Source: Vreelandella songnenensis
GTDB lineage: Bacteria; Pseudomonadota; Gammaproteobacteria; Pseudomonadales; Halomonadaceae
Assembly: GCF_003002925.1 (NCBI RefSeq)
Contig: NZ_PVTK01000001.1
Span: forward strand, 62,001-126,000
Length of the DNA: 64,000 nucleotides
Direction: 5' to 3'
The notes beneath the pieces were generated by a model. The model did not search any database, was not told the origin of the DNA, and was given only the letters and a program-made list of their open reading frames with translations. This document shows positions 28,674-39,599 of this stretch, piece after piece. The translations under genes and the position numbers were made by a program. Positions within the stretch are counted from its first letter, which is position 1; every line of letters begins with the position of its first letter.

Positions 28674-29963
28674 TCAGAAATTTCCTTTGAACCAGCCTTT
28701 GATTCTCGCCAGCGCCGAATGGCCTTCCTTGATATCACGCCGGGCAAGCTCGTTGCGCCCTTTATGAGCGGCAACCACTCCCCCGTGGCTTTCTAGACCT
28801 TGCCCATGCCGCACTTCTTGCAACGCATAATGCAATAAGCCGACACCTGTCGCATAGATGGGGTTACGCACTACGTCCGCCAAACCTCTAACGTTTTGCG
28901 GACAGGCAATACGAACGGGCATGTGGAAAATCTCCTCTGCCAACTCGCTTACACCCTCCATACGTGAGGTGCCGCCGGTGAGCACCACACCCGCGGCAAC
29001 CATGTCTTCATAACCACTACGGCGTAATTCGTCTCTTACCAGTGTGAACAGTTCTTCATAGCGTGGCTCGACCACCTCAGCCAGCGCTTGACGCGAAAGA
29101 TCGCGCGCCGGACGATCGCCCACACTGGGAACCTTGATCATTTCATCGCTTGCAGCCAACTGGGTCAGCGCGCAGGCGTACTTGACCTTGATTTCTTCAG
29201 CGTGCTGGGTCGGTGTACGCAGCGCCATGGCGATATCATTGGTGACTTGATCACCGGCAATCGGGATGACTGCCGTATGGCGAATCGCGCCTTCGGTGAA
29301 GATTGCCATATCCGTCGTGCCGCCACCGATATCTACCATGCAGACGCCGAGTTCGCGCTCGTCTTCTGTCAACACGGCCATGCTGGACGCCAGTTGCTCC
29401 AGAATGATGGCATCGACATCCAGCCCGCAGCGCCGCACACATTTTTCTATGTTCTGCACGGCATTGAGTGCCGCCGTTACCAGGTGAACCTGAGCTTCCA
29501 GACGCACCCCGGACATGCCCAAGGGTTCGCGAATGCCGCCCTGAGCGTCGATCGAGAATTCCTGCGGCAGTACGTGCAGCACGCGCTGGCCTTCGGAAAT
29601 GGCCCGCGCTCTGGCGGAATCGATCACGCGGTCTATGTCGGAGGGGGTCACTTCGCGCTCTTTGATGGCGACTACACCATCGGAGTTCATCGAACTGATA
29701 TGACTACCGGCCACACCTACATAGACCGAGTGAATATCACAGCCGGCCATCAGCTCGGCCTCTTCGACGGCCCGCTGAATGGACTGAACCGTTGACTCAA
29801 TATTGATCACCACACCACGTTTCATGCCACGTGAAGGGTGCGAGCCGATACCGGCAATCTCTATGCCGCCATCGTCAGTAGGTTGCCCGACAATTGCGAC
29901 GACCTTGGACGTTCCGATGTCCAGCCCGACCACCATATTAGATGCATTGGGTGAGCCTGCCAT
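28674..29963 (-). CDS. ftsA: Cell division protein FtsA
   Basis: A 429-residue actin-like ATPase that tethers FtsZ to the membrane and signals to FtsQLB/FtsN. The phosphate-binding loops are [14 protein letters not shown] near the N-terminus and [16 protein letters not shown] in the middle; the 1C subdomain lies between. The C-terminal amphipathic membrane helix is [18 protein letters not shown] lies about 12 bases before the ATG. A 310-bp AT-rich gap separates it from ftsQ, so ftsA-ftsZ probably have their own promoter. Confidence 0.97.
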   Translation of the reverse strand: MAGSPNASNMVVGLDIGTSKVVAIVGQPTDDGGIEIAGIGSHPSRGMKRGVVINIESTVQSIQRAVEEAELMAGCDIHSVYVGVAGSHISSMNSDGVVAIKEREVTPSDIDRVIDSARARAISEGQRVLHVLPQEFSIDAQGGIREPLGMSGVRLEAQVHLVTAALNAVQNIEKCVRRCGLDVDAIILEQLASSMAVLTEDERELGVCMVDIGGGTTDMAIFTEGAIRHTAVIPIAGDQVTNDIAMALRTPTQHAEEIKVKYACALTQLAASDEMIKVPSVGDRPARDLSRQALAEVVEPRYEELFTLVRDELRRSGYEDMVAAGVVLTGGTSRMEGVSELAEEIFHMPVRIACPQNVRGLADVVRNPIYATGVGLLHYALQEVRHGQGLESHGGVVAAHKGRNELARRDIKEGHSALARIKGWFKGNF

Positions 29964-30273
29964 GAGTCGGGAATTCTCCTTGTAATCTTCTTAATAATTA
30001 AATAAACAGGGGTATATAAACGTAAACTAACCCATCACTCGGGATACAACTTAGCAGCCAATTAGCGTTAACGGCTAACTATCATTAAACACCGCTGAAA
30101 AAGTTTAAATCCAGGGCAAATCTTCAAACGCCCATAGTATAGAAACAATCGCTCGAATACGACTAGTTCAAGCCCACAATAATGGGCTTAGCGAGTAATT
30201 TAAACCCCGGATACGGGTTTTTCAGCGTTGGCGACTACTCACATCGACAAAAAGAGAGCGGCCAGACCGCCCC
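29964..30273 (-). promoter_or_regulatory. AT-rich intergenic region between ftsQ and ftsA
   Basis: No gene is visible. Just after ftsQ (minus strand) a GCGG/CCGC stem (30258-30261, 30267-30270) followed by TTTTTG at about 30248-30253 could be a weak terminator. Further on are an AAACCC/GGGTTT hairpin near 30205-30225, a perfect 7-bp hairpin AAGCCCA/TGGGCTT (30170-30176, 30183-30189) and a TTAGC/GCTAA hairpin (30062-30066, 30074-30078). A TATACT -10-like box is at 30136-30141 and several other AT-rich boxes precede ftsA. The region is much more AT-rich than its neighbours and likely carries ftsAZ promoter(s). Confidence 0.5.
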
Positions 30274-30987
30274 TTACTCTTCGGGCGTTTCGAAATCGCT
30301 CTCTCCATGCCAGGCAACCGCAACGCCGTTGGGGTAACGCAAGTCAATATAGCGAATATGTTCGCCAAACCGCGCCAGTTCGCGCTGCCAGGAAGCCGAT
30401 AAGCGCGCTAAGCGAACTTCATGCTCACGCCTTCCCAGCATTACCCAAGTGCCGTTATTCAACTGCAAGCGCCACGCGCCGCGTGGCTCCAGGCGAAGCT
30501 GCGAAAGCCCCAGTGCCAGACTTTCAAAATGTGGCGTCAACCGGTAATAGTAGGCCAGCACCTCTTCGCTGCTCCCTTCGGGGCCGGCAAGGTCCGGTAG
30601 CCCAGTGGGCACGTCGAGCGGAGCGAAAGGAAACGGCTCGCCTTCAGGGTTAAGTAGAAAGTCGTCGTTCCAGCGGGCTACCGGCTCTTGCTCTACCAGC
30701 TCAAACACTAAAGCGTTCGGCCACTCGCGCGAGATACGCACTTCGTGCAGCCAGCCTATCTGCATGGCCCGGTTACGCAACACGCCCAGATCCGCCGACA
30801 GCCAGGTTGCCCCCTGTACCAGCGGTGCAAGCTGGGTACGCAGGTAATCGGCACTCACGTACTCCCACTCACCACGAATGGAGACACGTTCGATGGGCCG
30901 ATCAAGCCAGAGCCAGAGTGCGCGCCCTCCGGCACCTACCAGCAGCACCAGTAAAATGATGCCGAACCAGGCATTACGCTTTTTCAT
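30274..30987 (-). CDS. ftsQ: Cell division protein FtsQ
   Basis: A 237-residue bitopic inner-membrane protein: a short basic N-terminus, one helix (about 7-27), then a periplasmic POTRA domain beginning IERVSIRGEWEYVSADYLRTQL split over its first strands, followed by the beta domain (LRLEPRGAWRLQLNNGTWVMLGR). It links FtsA/FtsK to FtsL, FtsB and FtsI in the divisome. Nine bp separate it from ddl upstream. Unlike most relatives, ftsA does not follow directly. Confidence 0.95.
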   Translation of the reverse strand: MKKRNAWFGIILLVLLVGAGGRALWLWLDRPIERVSIRGEWEYVSADYLRTQLAPLVQGATWLSADLGVLRNRAMQIGWLHEVRISREWPNALVFELVEQEPVARWNDDFLLNPEGEPFPFAPLDVPTGLPDLAGPEGSSEEVLAYYYRLTPHFESLALGLSQLRLEPRGAWRLQLNNGTWVMLGRREHEVRLARLSASWQRELARFGEHIRYIDLRYPNGVAVAWHGESDFETPEE

Positions 30988-30996
30988 ACGGCCTCG

Positions 30997-31929
30997 TCAT
31001 GACACGCCCTGCTTTCCAGCCGTCTCAAGTATCTGCACTACCAGTTCATCAAACGTAATGCCCGCATGGGCAGCCGCCTGGGGAACGAGACTATGGTCGG
31101 TCATGCCCGGCACCGTATTGACTTCAATCAGCCAGAACTGGCCATTTGCATCGCGCATGACGTCTACCCGCCCCCAGCCCTCACAGCCGATCGCCGCAAA
31201 CGCTTCACGGCAGAGCTTGGCAAGCTCGGCTTCATCCAATGCTGAAAGCCCGCAGGGCAAGTGGTACTGGGTCGTGTTGGAGATATATTTGGCTTCATAA
31301 TCGTAAAAGCCACCGGGCACCTCCACACGAATGGCCGGCAGCACCTGTCCATTGAGCAATGCCACCGTGTACTCATCGCCAACCACAAACCGCTCGGCCA
31401 TGACCCGGGCATCAAACTGGGCAGCTTCGTGGTAAGCGGCTTTTAGCGCCTCACGAGTTTTGACAATACTGATACCGAGGGTGGAGCCTTCGTGCACTGG
31501 CTTGACCATCATCGGCAGACCAAGCGTTGCCACGACACCGTCCCAATCTGCATCATCATCGAGCATGATGCTTTGCGGCGTAGGCAGTCCAGAGGCCTGC
31601 CACACCTGCTTGGTGCGCTGCTTGTCCATGCCCAGCGCCGAGGCAAGCACACCGCTGCCGGTGTAGGGTATGTTCAAAAGCTCGAGCGCACCTTGCAGCG
31701 TGCCATCTTCACCGCCCCGGCCATGCAGGGCGATGAACACTGCTGACGGCGCCAGCGCCTCAAGCCCGGCCAACCCCTTGTCGCGCAGATCGTAGCCCTG
31801 GGCATCGACGCCTTGACGCTTGAGCGCCTCGAGAACCGCCGCACCGCTTTTCAACGACACCTCACGCTCGGCGGATGAGCCACCGTACACCACGACCACG
31901 TGACCTTTAGAGGCGTAATCGGTGCTCAT
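30997..31929 (-). CDS. ddl: D-alanine--D-alanine ligase
   Basis: A 310-residue ATP-grasp ligase producing D-Ala-D-Ala for the peptidoglycan stem. N-terminal [18 protein letters not shown] binds the first D-Ala; [12 protein letters not shown], then [11 protein letters not shown] (ATP-grasp lysine and serine loop) and the Mg site [15 protein letters not shown] are present. Tyr-for-specificity residues fit a D-Ala-D-Ala rather than D-lactate enzyme. The start overlaps the murC stop (ATGA), and the short DdlB-type length fits its dcw location. Confidence 0.96.
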   Translation of the reverse strand: MSTDYASKGHVVVVYGGSSAEREVSLKSGAAVLEALKRQGVDAQGYDLRDKGLAGLEALAPSAVFIALHGRGGEDGTLQGALELLNIPYTGSGVLASALGMDKQRTKQVWQASGLPTPQSIMLDDDADWDGVVATLGLPMMVKPVHEGSTLGISIVKTREALKAAYHEAAQFDARVMAERFVVGDEYTVALLNGQVLPAIRVEVPGGFYDYEAKYISNTTQYHLPCGLSALDEAELAKLCREAFAAIGCEGWGRVDVMRDANGQFWLIEVNTVPGMTDHSLVPQAAAHAGITFDELVVQILETAGKQGVS

Positions 31930-33395
31930 AGCGCCACCTCGCTCAATGCCAGTTTTGCCTGCGCGAGGGAAAGGGATATACCGCCGATATCGCCTGCGCC
32001 CTGGGTAATCAGAATATCGTCGGGCCTAAGGACATTGGCCAGCAGCGCAGGGAGCTCCTGCTTGTGCTCGACAAATAACGGGTCGACCTCGCCGCGCTGG
32101 CGGATCGAGCCTGCCAGCGCCCGGCCATCTGCACCGGGAATCAGCGCTTCGCCGGCACTGTACACATCCAGCAGCACCAGCGTATCAACCTGGGACAGCA
32201 CCCGGACAAAGTCTTCATACAGATCGCGGGTGCGGCTATAGCGGTGAGGCTGATAAAGCATGACCAGCCGACGCTCCGGCCAGCCAGCACGCACCGCACG
32301 AATCACCATGTCCACTTCCCGCGGGTGGTGGCCATAGTCATCCACCAGCATGATCTCACCGGGGGCCTTGGGTGCCGGAAAATGGCCATGCACCTGAAAG
32401 CGCCGCCCGACCCCGGCAAAGCTTGCAAGCCCTCGAAGGATAGCGTCATCGCTGACGCCAGCATCGGTTGCCACCACGATCGCCGCCATGGCATTCAAGG
32501 CGTTGTGACGCCCCGGCATGGCCAGGCGAACGTCAAGGGGTGCCGCACCGGCCGGACGCAGAGCGGTAAAGCTCACTTCGCCGCCCTGCTGGGTAAAGTC
32601 GACGATACGGTAGTCGGCATCGGCATCAAATCCGTAGGTCACGAACTGGCGCTTGACCTGTTCGCACAGCACGCGTACGTGGGGGTCGTCGATACACAGC
32701 ACGGCCAGTCCGTAGAACGGCAGGTTGTGCAGAAACTCGATGAAAGTGCTTTTCAGTCGTTCGAAGTCGCCGCCGTAAGTCGCCATATGATCAGCGTCGA
32801 TATTGGTGACGATCGACACCATGGGCTGAAGATGCAAGAACGAGGCGTCAGACTCATCGGCTTCGGCCACCAGGTAGTCGCCCTCGCCCAGGCGGGCGTT
32901 GGCACCGGCACTGGTCAAGCGACCGCCAATCACGAAGGTCGGGTCCAGGCCGCCTTCGGCCAGAAGCGTTGCGGTCAGGCTGGTGGTCGTGGTCTTGCCG
33001 TGCGTACCGGCTACGGCGATACCGTGGCGAAAACGCATCAGCTCGGCAAGCATTTCTGCACGCCGTACCACCGGTACGCGGTGCTCGTGCGCCCAGCGAA
33101 TTTCCGGATTGGTCTCATCCACGGCGCTTGAAACCACCACCACATCAGAGCCTGTAACGTTTGACTCGGCATGGCCGATCTCCACTCGAATACCGCACTG
33201 GCGTAACCGCTCAACGACGGATGAAGCCTTCATGTCGCTCCCGCTGACGCTGTAACCCTGATTTGCCAGCACTTCGGCAATACCGCACATACCCGCGCCG
33301 CCAATCCCCACGAAATGAATACGTTGAATACGACGCATACCCGGGCCGCTCGGGCTCAGGCGCGGCGCTCGGGGTTGGGTTACTGAGTCGGTCAC
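31926..33395 (-). CDS. murC: UDP-N-acetylmuramate--L-alanine ligase MurC
   Basis: A 489-residue Mur ligase adding L-Ala to UDP-MurNAc. [17 protein letters not shown] marks the N-terminal Rossmann domain, [10 protein letters not shown] the ATP site, and DDYGHHP the C-terminal domain. The start is GTG at 33395, overlapping the murG stop as GTGA, and the end overlaps ddl. The chain of four-base overlaps from murG to ddl indicates tight translational coupling. Confidence 0.97.
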   Translation of the reverse strand: MTDSVTQPRAPRLSPSGPGMRRIQRIHFVGIGGAGMCGIAEVLANQGYSVSGSDMKASSVVERLRQCGIRVEIGHAESNVTGSDVVVVSSAVDETNPEIRWAHEHRVPVVRRAEMLAELMRFRHGIAVAGTHGKTTTTSLTATLLAEGGLDPTFVIGGRLTSAGANARLGEGDYLVAEADESDASFLHLQPMVSIVTNIDADHMATYGGDFERLKSTFIEFLHNLPFYGLAVLCIDDPHVRVLCEQVKRQFVTYGFDADADYRIVDFTQQGGEVSFTALRPAGAAPLDVRLAMPGRHNALNAMAAIVVATDAGVSDDAILRGLASFAGVGRRFQVHGHFPAPKAPGEIMLVDDYGHHPREVDMVIRAVRAGWPERRLVMLYQPHRYSRTRDLYEDFVRVLSQVDTLVLLDVYSAGEALIPGADGRALAGSIRQRGEVDPLFVEHKQELPALLANVLRPDDILITQGAGDIGGISLSLAQAKLALSEVAL

Positions 33396-34489
33396 ACTGC
33401 TTCTCCTTTATTGAGTATCGCCAGGCATCCTTCGGCTAGTCGCTCCGTGGCATCCAGATGGGCCGCTTGGCGCGCCCTGGAAGCCATCAGCGCAAGCGTT
33501 GCGGGCTCTAGTAGATCGCTTAAATAGTGGGTCAACCGCTCAGGGGTAAGCGCCGACTGGACAACACAAAGTGCCGCCCCCGCCTTGACCAGCACATCGG
33601 CGTTGACCCGCTGATGATCATCAACGGCAAACGGAAAAGGCACCAAAAGGGATGGTTTTGCCGCAGCGGCAAGCTCGGCGACCGTCAAGGCCCCTGCCCG
33701 GCAAACCACCAGATCCGCCCAGGCGTAGGCGGCCGCCATGTCATCAATAAACGGGGTCACCTCTGCAGGCACCCCGTACCGGCTATAGCCTTCAAGCGTC
33801 TGCGTCTCGCGCGATTTTCCCGCCTGATGGCGTATTTCCGGGCGTTTTTCCAACGGCAACGCAGCCACCGCCTGGGGCAGGCGCTCATTAAGCGCCACCG
33901 CCCCGAGCGAGCCACCCACCACCAGCAGACGCAGCGGACGCCCTGCCAGCTCTTCGGCACAGCGTGGTGCATCCCCGATCGCAGCGATCTCTTCGCGCAC
34001 CGGATTGCCGATCACCTCCGCTCGCTCGCCAAAGGCCTCGACAAACGCGGCGTAGCTGCGGGTTGCAAGCCGAGACAGCACGCGGTTGGTCAGTCCGGCC
34101 ACCGCGTTTTGCTCGTGAACGACCAGCGGGATTCGCGAAAGCCAGGCGGCAAGCCCGCCCGGGCCGCTGGCGAAGCCGCCAAGACCCACCACCAGCTGCG
34201 GCTTGAAGCGCTTGATGACGCGCCGCGCCTGGAGCACGGCGCGGCTCAGATTTACCGGCGCTTTCAGCCAGCCGGCCGCACCGTTGCCGCGCAGCCCGCT
34301 TACCGCAATCGTGTGCAGCTTGATGCCCGCCTCGGGCACCAGGCGGTTTTCAATGCCGCGGGGGCTACCCAGCCATTCCACTTCAACGCCTTGGGCGTTC
34401 AGCGCGCGCGCCAGTGAAAGCGCGGGAATCACGTGTCCCCCGGTTCCGCCCGCCATGATTAAAACGCGTTGAGGTGCGATCGTGGTCAC
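33392..34489 (-). CDS. murG: Lipid II synthase MurG (GlcNAc transferase)
   Basis: A 365-residue GT28 glycosyltransferase that adds GlcNAc to lipid I at the inner membrane. The two G-loops are [17 protein letters not shown] and [17 protein letters not shown]; a third glycine loop is VVGGSLGA. A long frame continues upstream into ftsW, but GTG 34489 is the start: AAGGAG precedes it and the N-terminus fits. The gap to ftsW is 17 bp. Confidence 0.97.
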   Translation of the reverse strand: MTTIAPQRVLIMAGGTGGHVIPALSLARALNAQGVEVEWLGSPRGIENRLVPEAGIKLHTIAVSGLRGNGAAGWLKAPVNLSRAVLQARRVIKRFKPQLVVGLGGFASGPGGLAAWLSRIPLVVHEQNAVAGLTNRVLSRLATRSYAAFVEAFGERAEVIGNPVREEIAAIGDAPRCAEELAGRPLRLLVVGGSLGAVALNERLPQAVAALPLEKRPEIRHQAGKSRETQTLEGYSRYGVPAEVTPFIDDMAAAYAWADLVVCRAGALTVAELAAAAKPSLLVPFPFAVDDHQRVNADVLVKAGAALCVVQSALTPERLTHYLSDLLEPATLALMASRARQAAHLDATERLAEGCLAILNKGEAV

Positions 34490-34506
34490 ACACGACTCCT
34501 TATGCT

Positions 34507-35688
34507 TTACGATAATCGCGGTTCGCGACGTGACTTGTAGGGGGTCGGCGCGCGGCGCGGACGATGCCGCGTCTCTGCATCGACGCGCAGCAAGAGCCCG
34601 ATCATCATGCCGATGACCAGCAGGCTCGATCCACCATAGCTGATCAGCGGCAGAGTCAGCCCCTTGGTGGGCAAAAGCCCCGAGCTTACCGCCATGTTGA
34701 TAAACGCCTGCGAGGCGATAACAAAGCCGATGCCGTAGCTTACGTAGGCGCCGAACAGGTGGCCGGCAAGCTCGGCCTTGCGCCCGATCCACATGGCTCG
34801 GCCGATCAACAGCGTAAACATCAAAATGACGGCGATGGCGCCGATCATGCCAAGCTCTTCGGCAATGACCGCAAAGATGAAATCGGTGTGCGCTTCGGGC
34901 AGGTAGTGAAGCTTCTGCACGCTGTTGCCAAGCCCTGTGCCGGTCACATGGCCGCGGCCAAAGGCAATCAACGCCTGGGTCAGCTGATAGCCGGTCGCAA
35001 ACTGATCGGCCCAGGGGTCGAGAAAGCTGGTCCAACGCGCCAGGCGGTAAGGCTCCAGCACCACCAGCATGACAGCACCCGAGGCAAGCAGCCCGCCGCT
35101 GCCGATCAGTAGCACCAGTGACGCCCCGCTCATCATCAGCATGCCGATCACGCAGGTGGTATACACCACCATGCCGCCAAAATCCGGTGCCAGAAACAGA
35201 AGCCCTGCAGGCACCGCAAGCACCGCAATCGGCCGCCATAGTGTAAAGGCGCGCTGACGTAACTCGTAGGCAAAACGCGACATGAACATGGCCATGTACA
35301 AAATCAGCCCGACCTTGCCAAGCTCGGAGACCTGGAGGCTGGGTAACGGACCAGGGAGCCTGATCCAGCGCTTACTGCCGTTGATCTCCTGCCCAAACAA
35401 CAGTACCGCAACCAGCAGCACGATACTGATCAAAAGGATAAGCGCCGCATTCTGCCGCCATACTTCCAGCGGCACGCTCATCATGAAAATACAGCCTACA
35501 AAGGAGAGCAGCAGAAATATGCCGTGTTGGCGAAAGTAGTAAAAGCTGTTGTCCAGAAGGCCAACGGAGGCCGAGCTGACCATGACCCAGCCAAGCCCGG
35601 CAAGGGATACGGCCGCAACGATCAGCCAGATATCGCAGGGAAAATTACGCGTGGTAACAGCCTGGTGAAAACGCTGTAGACGGCTCAT
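34507..35688 (-). CDS. ftsW: Septal peptidoglycan glycosyltransferase FtsW
   Basis: A 393-residue SEDS protein with ten predicted membrane helices. It polymerises lipid II at the septum together with FtsI. Characteristic segments are LDPWADQFATGYQLTQALIAFG, split here as DPWAD and GYQLTQALIAFGRG, then TDFIFAVIAEELG and the C-terminal PTKGLTLPLISYGGSS. The basic tail (RPRRAPTPYKSRREPRL) is cytoplasmic. Its start overlaps the murD stop (ATGA). Confidence 0.96.
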   Translation of the reverse strand: MSRLQRFHQAVTTRNFPCDIWLIVAAVSLAGLGWVMVSSASVGLLDNSFYYFRQHGIFLLLSFVGCIFMMSVPLEVWRQNAALILLISIVLLVAVLLFGQEINGSKRWIRLPGPLPSLQVSELGKVGLILYMAMFMSRFAYELRQRAFTLWRPIAVLAVPAGLLFLAPDFGGMVVYTTCVIGMLMMSGASLVLLIGSGGLLASGAVMLVVLEPYRLARWTSFLDPWADQFATGYQLTQALIAFGRGHVTGTGLGNSVQKLHYLPEAHTDFIFAVIAEELGMIGAIAVILMFTLLIGRAMWIGRKAELAGHLFGAYVSYGIGFVIASQAFINMAVSSGLLPTKGLTLPLISYGGSSLLVIGMMIGLLLRVDAETRHRPRRAPTPYKSRREPRLS

Positions 35689-37091
35689 GGCGATGCCTCC
35701 GCTGCCTTATGCTCAACCCAGTGACGAAACGCCTCACCGCGGGCCTGATAGCCAGAAAACTGATCAAAACTCGCACACGCCGGCGACAGCAGCACGCAGT
35801 CACCGGGCTTGGCAATTGCAAACGCTGCCTCCATTGCCTGGACAAGATTCTCCACCTCACGCACCGTCACCTTCGGCGAAAGTGCCTTGACAATCCGCCC
35901 ACGATCCTCTCCGAACAGCAGCGCCAGGCGAGCGCACCTGGCTAAAGGTTCGGCAAGCGGTGTGAAATCCGCCCCCTTGCCTACCCCGCCTGCCAGCCAG
36001 ATCAGTCGCCCTTCAAGAGTGGCGCCCAGACCGCTGATCGCGGCAAGCGTTGCCCCGACGTTGGTACCCTTCGAGTCGTTGACCCAGGTAACACCGCCAA
36101 GGGTTGCAATGGTTTCACTACGATGGGCAAGGCCGGTAAATGCCTTGAGCGCCTCGACCATGGCAGAGGCCGGAAGCCCCAGCGCCTGCCCCAGGGCAAG
36201 CGCGGCCAAGGCGTTGGCGTAGTTGTGCTGCCCGGCAAGCTGTAGCTCGCTGGCCGCTACCCAGCGGGTCTGCCCCTGCATCAACAATAGTTCGGTACCC
36301 TGCCATACCAGGCCCCACTCGTGTTCACCCGGCGGAGTCACCGAAAAGTAAACGACCTTCGGCCCGTCTTGAACGGGCCAGGTCAGCGGATCATCACGAT
36401 TGACGATGGCGTATTGCGCCTGACTGAAAATGCGCTGCTTGGCCAGGCGATAATCCTGCATGTCGCCATGCCGATCCAGGTGATCATCGCTCAGGTTCAA
36501 AAATGCCGCCGCGGTTGCGCCTAGAGTCGGCGTGGTTTCCAGCTGAAAGCTTGAAAGCTCCAGCACGTATAGCTCGGCATCCGGCTCATCGGCCAGCAGA
36601 TCGAGTGCGGGCGTGCCCAGATTTCCGCCCACCGCAACGCTCACGCCAGCGGCTTTCGCCATCTCGCCAAGCAGCGTGGTTACCGTGGATTTGGCATTCG
36701 AACCCGTTATGGCGGCAATCGGTGCGGCATTGCCCCCGGCGCGCTTGGCGCGCACAAACAGCGCGGTTTCGCCCACAAGCCGGGGCTCGCCGGTTTCTGG
36801 GTTCAGCGTATCGATCAAGCCTTCAAGGCCGGGCGAGCGAGGATCGACGCCCGGGCTTACCACTACTTCAAAGGCACGAGTGAAGTCCAGCGCGTGAAGC
36901 GGGCCGCAGTGCACGTCAACACCGGGGTAGGCGTGATAAAACGCATCAAGGCCCGGCGGAACGGCGCGGGTATCCGCCACCATGAACGGCCGCCCGATAC
37001 GCGTCAGATGGCGGCAGATGGCAAGCCCGGAAACGCCCAGACCGACAACCACGGTCACGCCGCTAGGTACTTGAATAGGCACTTGCCCCAT
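35685..37091 (-). CDS. murD: UDP-N-acetylmuramoyl-L-alanine--D-glutamate ligase MurD
   Basis: A 468-residue Mur ligase adding D-Glu. The N-terminal VVGLGVSGLAICRHL binds the uridine part; the ATP loop reads GSNAKSTVTTL, a variant of the usual GTNGKSTV with Ser and Ala substitutions that keep the Lys; NLSDDHLDRHG and WVNDSKGTN complete the family motifs. It lies 57 bp after mraY and overlaps ftsW. Confidence 0.96.
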   Translation of the reverse strand: MGQVPIQVPSGVTVVVGLGVSGLAICRHLTRIGRPFMVADTRAVPPGLDAFYHAYPGVDVHCGPLHALDFTRAFEVVVSPGVDPRSPGLEGLIDTLNPETGEPRLVGETALFVRAKRAGGNAAPIAAITGSNAKSTVTTLLGEMAKAAGVSVAVGGNLGTPALDLLADEPDAELYVLELSSFQLETTPTLGATAAAFLNLSDDHLDRHGDMQDYRLAKQRIFSQAQYAIVNRDDPLTWPVQDGPKVVYFSVTPPGEHEWGLVWQGTELLLMQGQTRWVAASELQLAGQHNYANALAALALGQALGLPASAMVEALKAFTGLAHRSETIATLGGVTWVNDSKGTNVGATLAAISGLGATLEGRLIWLAGGVGKGADFTPLAEPLARCARLALLFGEDRGRIVKALSPKVTVREVENLVQAMEAAFAIAKPGDCVLLSPACASFDQFSGYQARGEAFRHWVEHKAAEASP

Positions 37092-37148
37092 GTCTGGCTC
37101 CTTTGCGTTCTACGCTCAAGGCTGCAACGGCCATCGTCACTGCGCCGG

Positions 37149-38231
37149 TTAACGAACCTTGAGTGTCGCAAGCCCCAGCAACACCAAGACAACGGTAATG
37201 ATCCAGAAGCGCACGATCACGCGCGGCTCGGGCCAGCCCTTCAATTCAAAATGGTGATGCAGCGGCGCCATGCGAAAGATGCGCCGCCCGGTCAACTTGT
37301 ACGAACCGACCTGCAGGATGACCGACACGGTTTCGAGCACGAAGATGCCGCCCATGATGAACAGCACGATTTCCTGGCGCACGATTACCGCTACCACGCC
37401 AAGCGCTGCGCCCAGGGCAAGCGCCCCCACATCGCCCATGAATACTTGAGCGGGGTAAGTGTTGAACCACAGAAAGCCAAGCCCCGCACCGGCGATGGTA
37501 GCGCAGAAGATGGCAAGCTCGCCGGTACCATGGATGAACGGAATATGCAGATAGTTGGCAAATACGGCATTGCCGCTTGCGTAGGCAAATACCGAAAGCC
37601 CCATGGCGACCAGTACCGTAGGCATGATGGCCAGACCATCCAAGCCATCGGTCAGGTTGACCGCGTTCGAGCTGCCCACGATCACGAAGTAGGTCAGCAC
37701 GATGTAGAACACCCCAAGCGGCAGCGCGATATCCTTGAACAGCGGCACCAGCAGACTGGTTTCCGCAGGCGTCGCTGCCGTGAAGTAGAGCACCAGCGCC
37801 GCGCCAAGCCCGACAACGGACTGCCAGAAGTACTTCCAGCGGGCGGGCAGGCCTCGGGGATTCTTCTCGACCACCTTGCGATAGTCATCCACCCAACCAA
37901 TGGCACCAAACCCTAACGTGACGGCCAGCACTACCCAGACGTAATGATTGGAAAGATCACCCCAGATGAAGGTACTGATGGCGATGGCCAGCAGAATCAT
38001 CACGCCCCCCATGGTGGGGGTACCCGCCTTGGAAAGATGCGACTGTGGGCCGTCGTCGCGCACGGCCTGACCGATCTGGCCGTCTACCAGGCGGCGGATG
38101 ACCCACGGCCCCAGCCACAGGCAGAGCATCAATGAGGTAAGCGCAGCCAGAATGACGCGCAGGGTCAGATAGTTGAAGACCTGAAAGCCCGTTTGGTACT
38201 GGGCCAGGAAGTTCGCCAAGTAAAGTAACAT
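37149..38231 (-). CDS. mraY: Phospho-MurNAc-pentapeptide transferase MraY
   Basis: A 360-residue integral membrane enzyme with ten helices. It transfers phospho-MurNAc-pentapeptide to undecaprenyl phosphate, making lipid I. Family signatures are [29 protein letters not shown] with the catalytic Asp pair, [11 protein letters not shown] and [13 protein letters not shown]. The length equals that of E. coli MraY. It sits 9 bp after murF. Confidence 0.97.
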   Translation of the reverse strand: MLLYLANFLAQYQTGFQVFNYLTLRVILAALTSLMLCLWLGPWVIRRLVDGQIGQAVRDDGPQSHLSKAGTPTMGGVMILLAIAISTFIWGDLSNHYVWVVLAVTLGFGAIGWVDDYRKVVEKNPRGLPARWKYFWQSVVGLGAALVLYFTAATPAETSLLVPLFKDIALPLGVFYIVLTYFVIVGSSNAVNLTDGLDGLAIMPTVLVAMGLSVFAYASGNAVFANYLHIPFIHGTGELAIFCATIAGAGLGFLWFNTYPAQVFMGDVGALALGAALGVVAVIVRQEIVLFIMGGIFVLETVSVILQVGSYKLTGRRIFRMAPLHHHFELKGWPEPRVIVRFWIITVVLVLLGLATLKVR

Positions 38232-38240
38232 GAACGGCGT

Positions 38241-39599
38241 TTACCTTATTTCATCCGAGCGTAGCGCGGCAATGACGTTCTCCATGCCGGCGCTGCGCGA
38301 CCCTTTCACCAATAGCGTGGTGCCGGGCGGCAAAGTATTAATGATATGACGCGCGAGCGTCTCGTGGTTGTCAAAGTGCTGCCCGCAACCAAAGGCATCA
38401 CCGGCGGGCCGCGCTGCATCACCCAGTGTGAGCAGCTGGTCGATGCCAAGCTCGGCCGCGTGGCGGCCCACTTCGGCGTGCAGGGCGTGCGAGTCAGCGC
38501 CAAGCTCCCCCATCGCGCCCAGCGCGCACCAGCGCGGTGCTGGAAACTGCATCAGCGTCTCAAGGGCCGCTTTCACCGCCCCAGGGTTGGCGTTGTACGT
38601 ATCGTCCAGCAGCGTGGCACCGTTCAATCCAGGCACCACGCTTAGCCGTCCCTTGAGCGCCGCCATAGTTTGCAAGCCGTTGACCACAGCATCAGGAGCA
38701 ACGCCCGCGGCAAGCGCGGCAGCCGCTGCGGCAAGCGCGTTGCTGACGTTATGCTTGCCAAGCATGGCAAGCTGCACGCGTCCCAGCGCCCGGCCATTTT
38801 CGACAAGCGTGAAAGCATACCGCCCCTGGGAGTCGCAGGAAAGTGCCGCGGCGTGGACATCCGCTCGGCTATCAAATCCGAAGCTGATCACGCGACGCGG
38901 CGCGGCACAGGCGGCCCATAGCGAATAGTAACGGTCGTCGCGGTTGAGTACCGCCATACCGTCAGCACCAAGCCCTTCAAGCAGCTCGCTCTTGGCCTGG
39001 GCTATGTGGCCCATACCGCCGAACTCGCCAACGTGAGCGCCGGTGACGTTGGTGATGACCGCTACATCCGGCCGTGTCAGCCGGGCTGACCAGGCAATTT
39101 CACCCAGGTGGTTGGCCCCTACCTCGATAACCCCAGCCTGATGCTCGGGCGTGAGGCGTAAAAGGGTGAGCGGCACGCCAATATCGTTGTTCAGATTGCC
39201 GGTCGTGGCCAGCACGCTGCCCAGCGGCGCCAGCAACGCCGCGGTCATCTCCTTGACCGTAGTCTTGCCGCTATTGCCGGTGACGGCCACCAGCGGCAGC
39301 TGGTGCTTTTGACGCCAGACACCGGCAAGAAGCCCGAGTCCCAGGCGGGTATCCGGGCACACCAGCTGTGGCAGCACGCTCTCGACGGGGCGCTCGACCA
39401 GGGCGGCAACGGCGCCCTCGCGCCGCGCCTGTTCGACAAAATCATGGCCATCGAATCGCGGCCCCTTGAGCGCCACGAACAGACAGCCAGGAACGATATT
39501 GCGCGTGTCGGTGACCACCGCACTCAGTTCAAGAGCGGCGTTTGTTTCAGGCACTTCGATAGTCAGCGCGCATGCCGCCTCTGCAAGTGTCCAGGTCAT
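38241..39599 (-). CDS. murF: UDP-N-acetylmuramoyl-tripeptide--D-alanyl-D-alanine ligase MurF
   Basis: A 452-residue Mur ligase that adds the D-Ala-D-Ala dipeptide made by Ddl. The ATP loop is VTGNSGKTTVKEM, followed by GNLNNDIGVPLTLL, which is typical of MurF, and DDTYNANPGAVKAAL in the C-terminal domain. The start overlaps the murE stop (ATGA), a frequent arrangement that couples the two ligases. Confidence 0.97.
   Translation of the reverse strand: MTWTLAEAACALTIEVPETNAALELSAVVTDTRNIVPGCLFVALKGPRFDGHDFVEQARREGAVAALVERPVESVLPQLVCPDTRLGLGLLAGVWRQKHQLPLVAVTGNSGKTTVKEMTAALLAPLGSVLATTGNLNNDIGVPLTLLRLTPEHQAGVIEVGANHLGEIAWSARLTRPDVAVITNVTGAHVGEFGGMGHIAQAKSELLEGLGADGMAVLNRDDRYYSLWAACAAPRRVISFGFDSRADVHAAALSCDSQGRYAFTLVENGRALGRVQLAMLGKHNVSNALAAAAAALAAGVAPDAVVNGLQTMAALKGRLSVVPGLNGATLLDDTYNANPGAVKAALETLMQFPAPRWCALGAMGELGADSHALHAEVGRHAAELGIDQLLTLGDAARPAGDAFGCGQHFDNHETLARHIINTLPPGTTLLVKGSRSAGMENVIAALRSDEIR

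Noticed and set aside
30970-31000. Possible frameshift at the ddl-ftsQ junction
   Set aside because: Both genes are complete, with a 9-bp gap and intact start and stop codons.
34490-35239. N-terminal extension of MurG by 250 residues
   Set aside because: It is an out-of-frame reading of ftsW; the GTG at 34489 has a good AAGGAG site and the family N-terminus.
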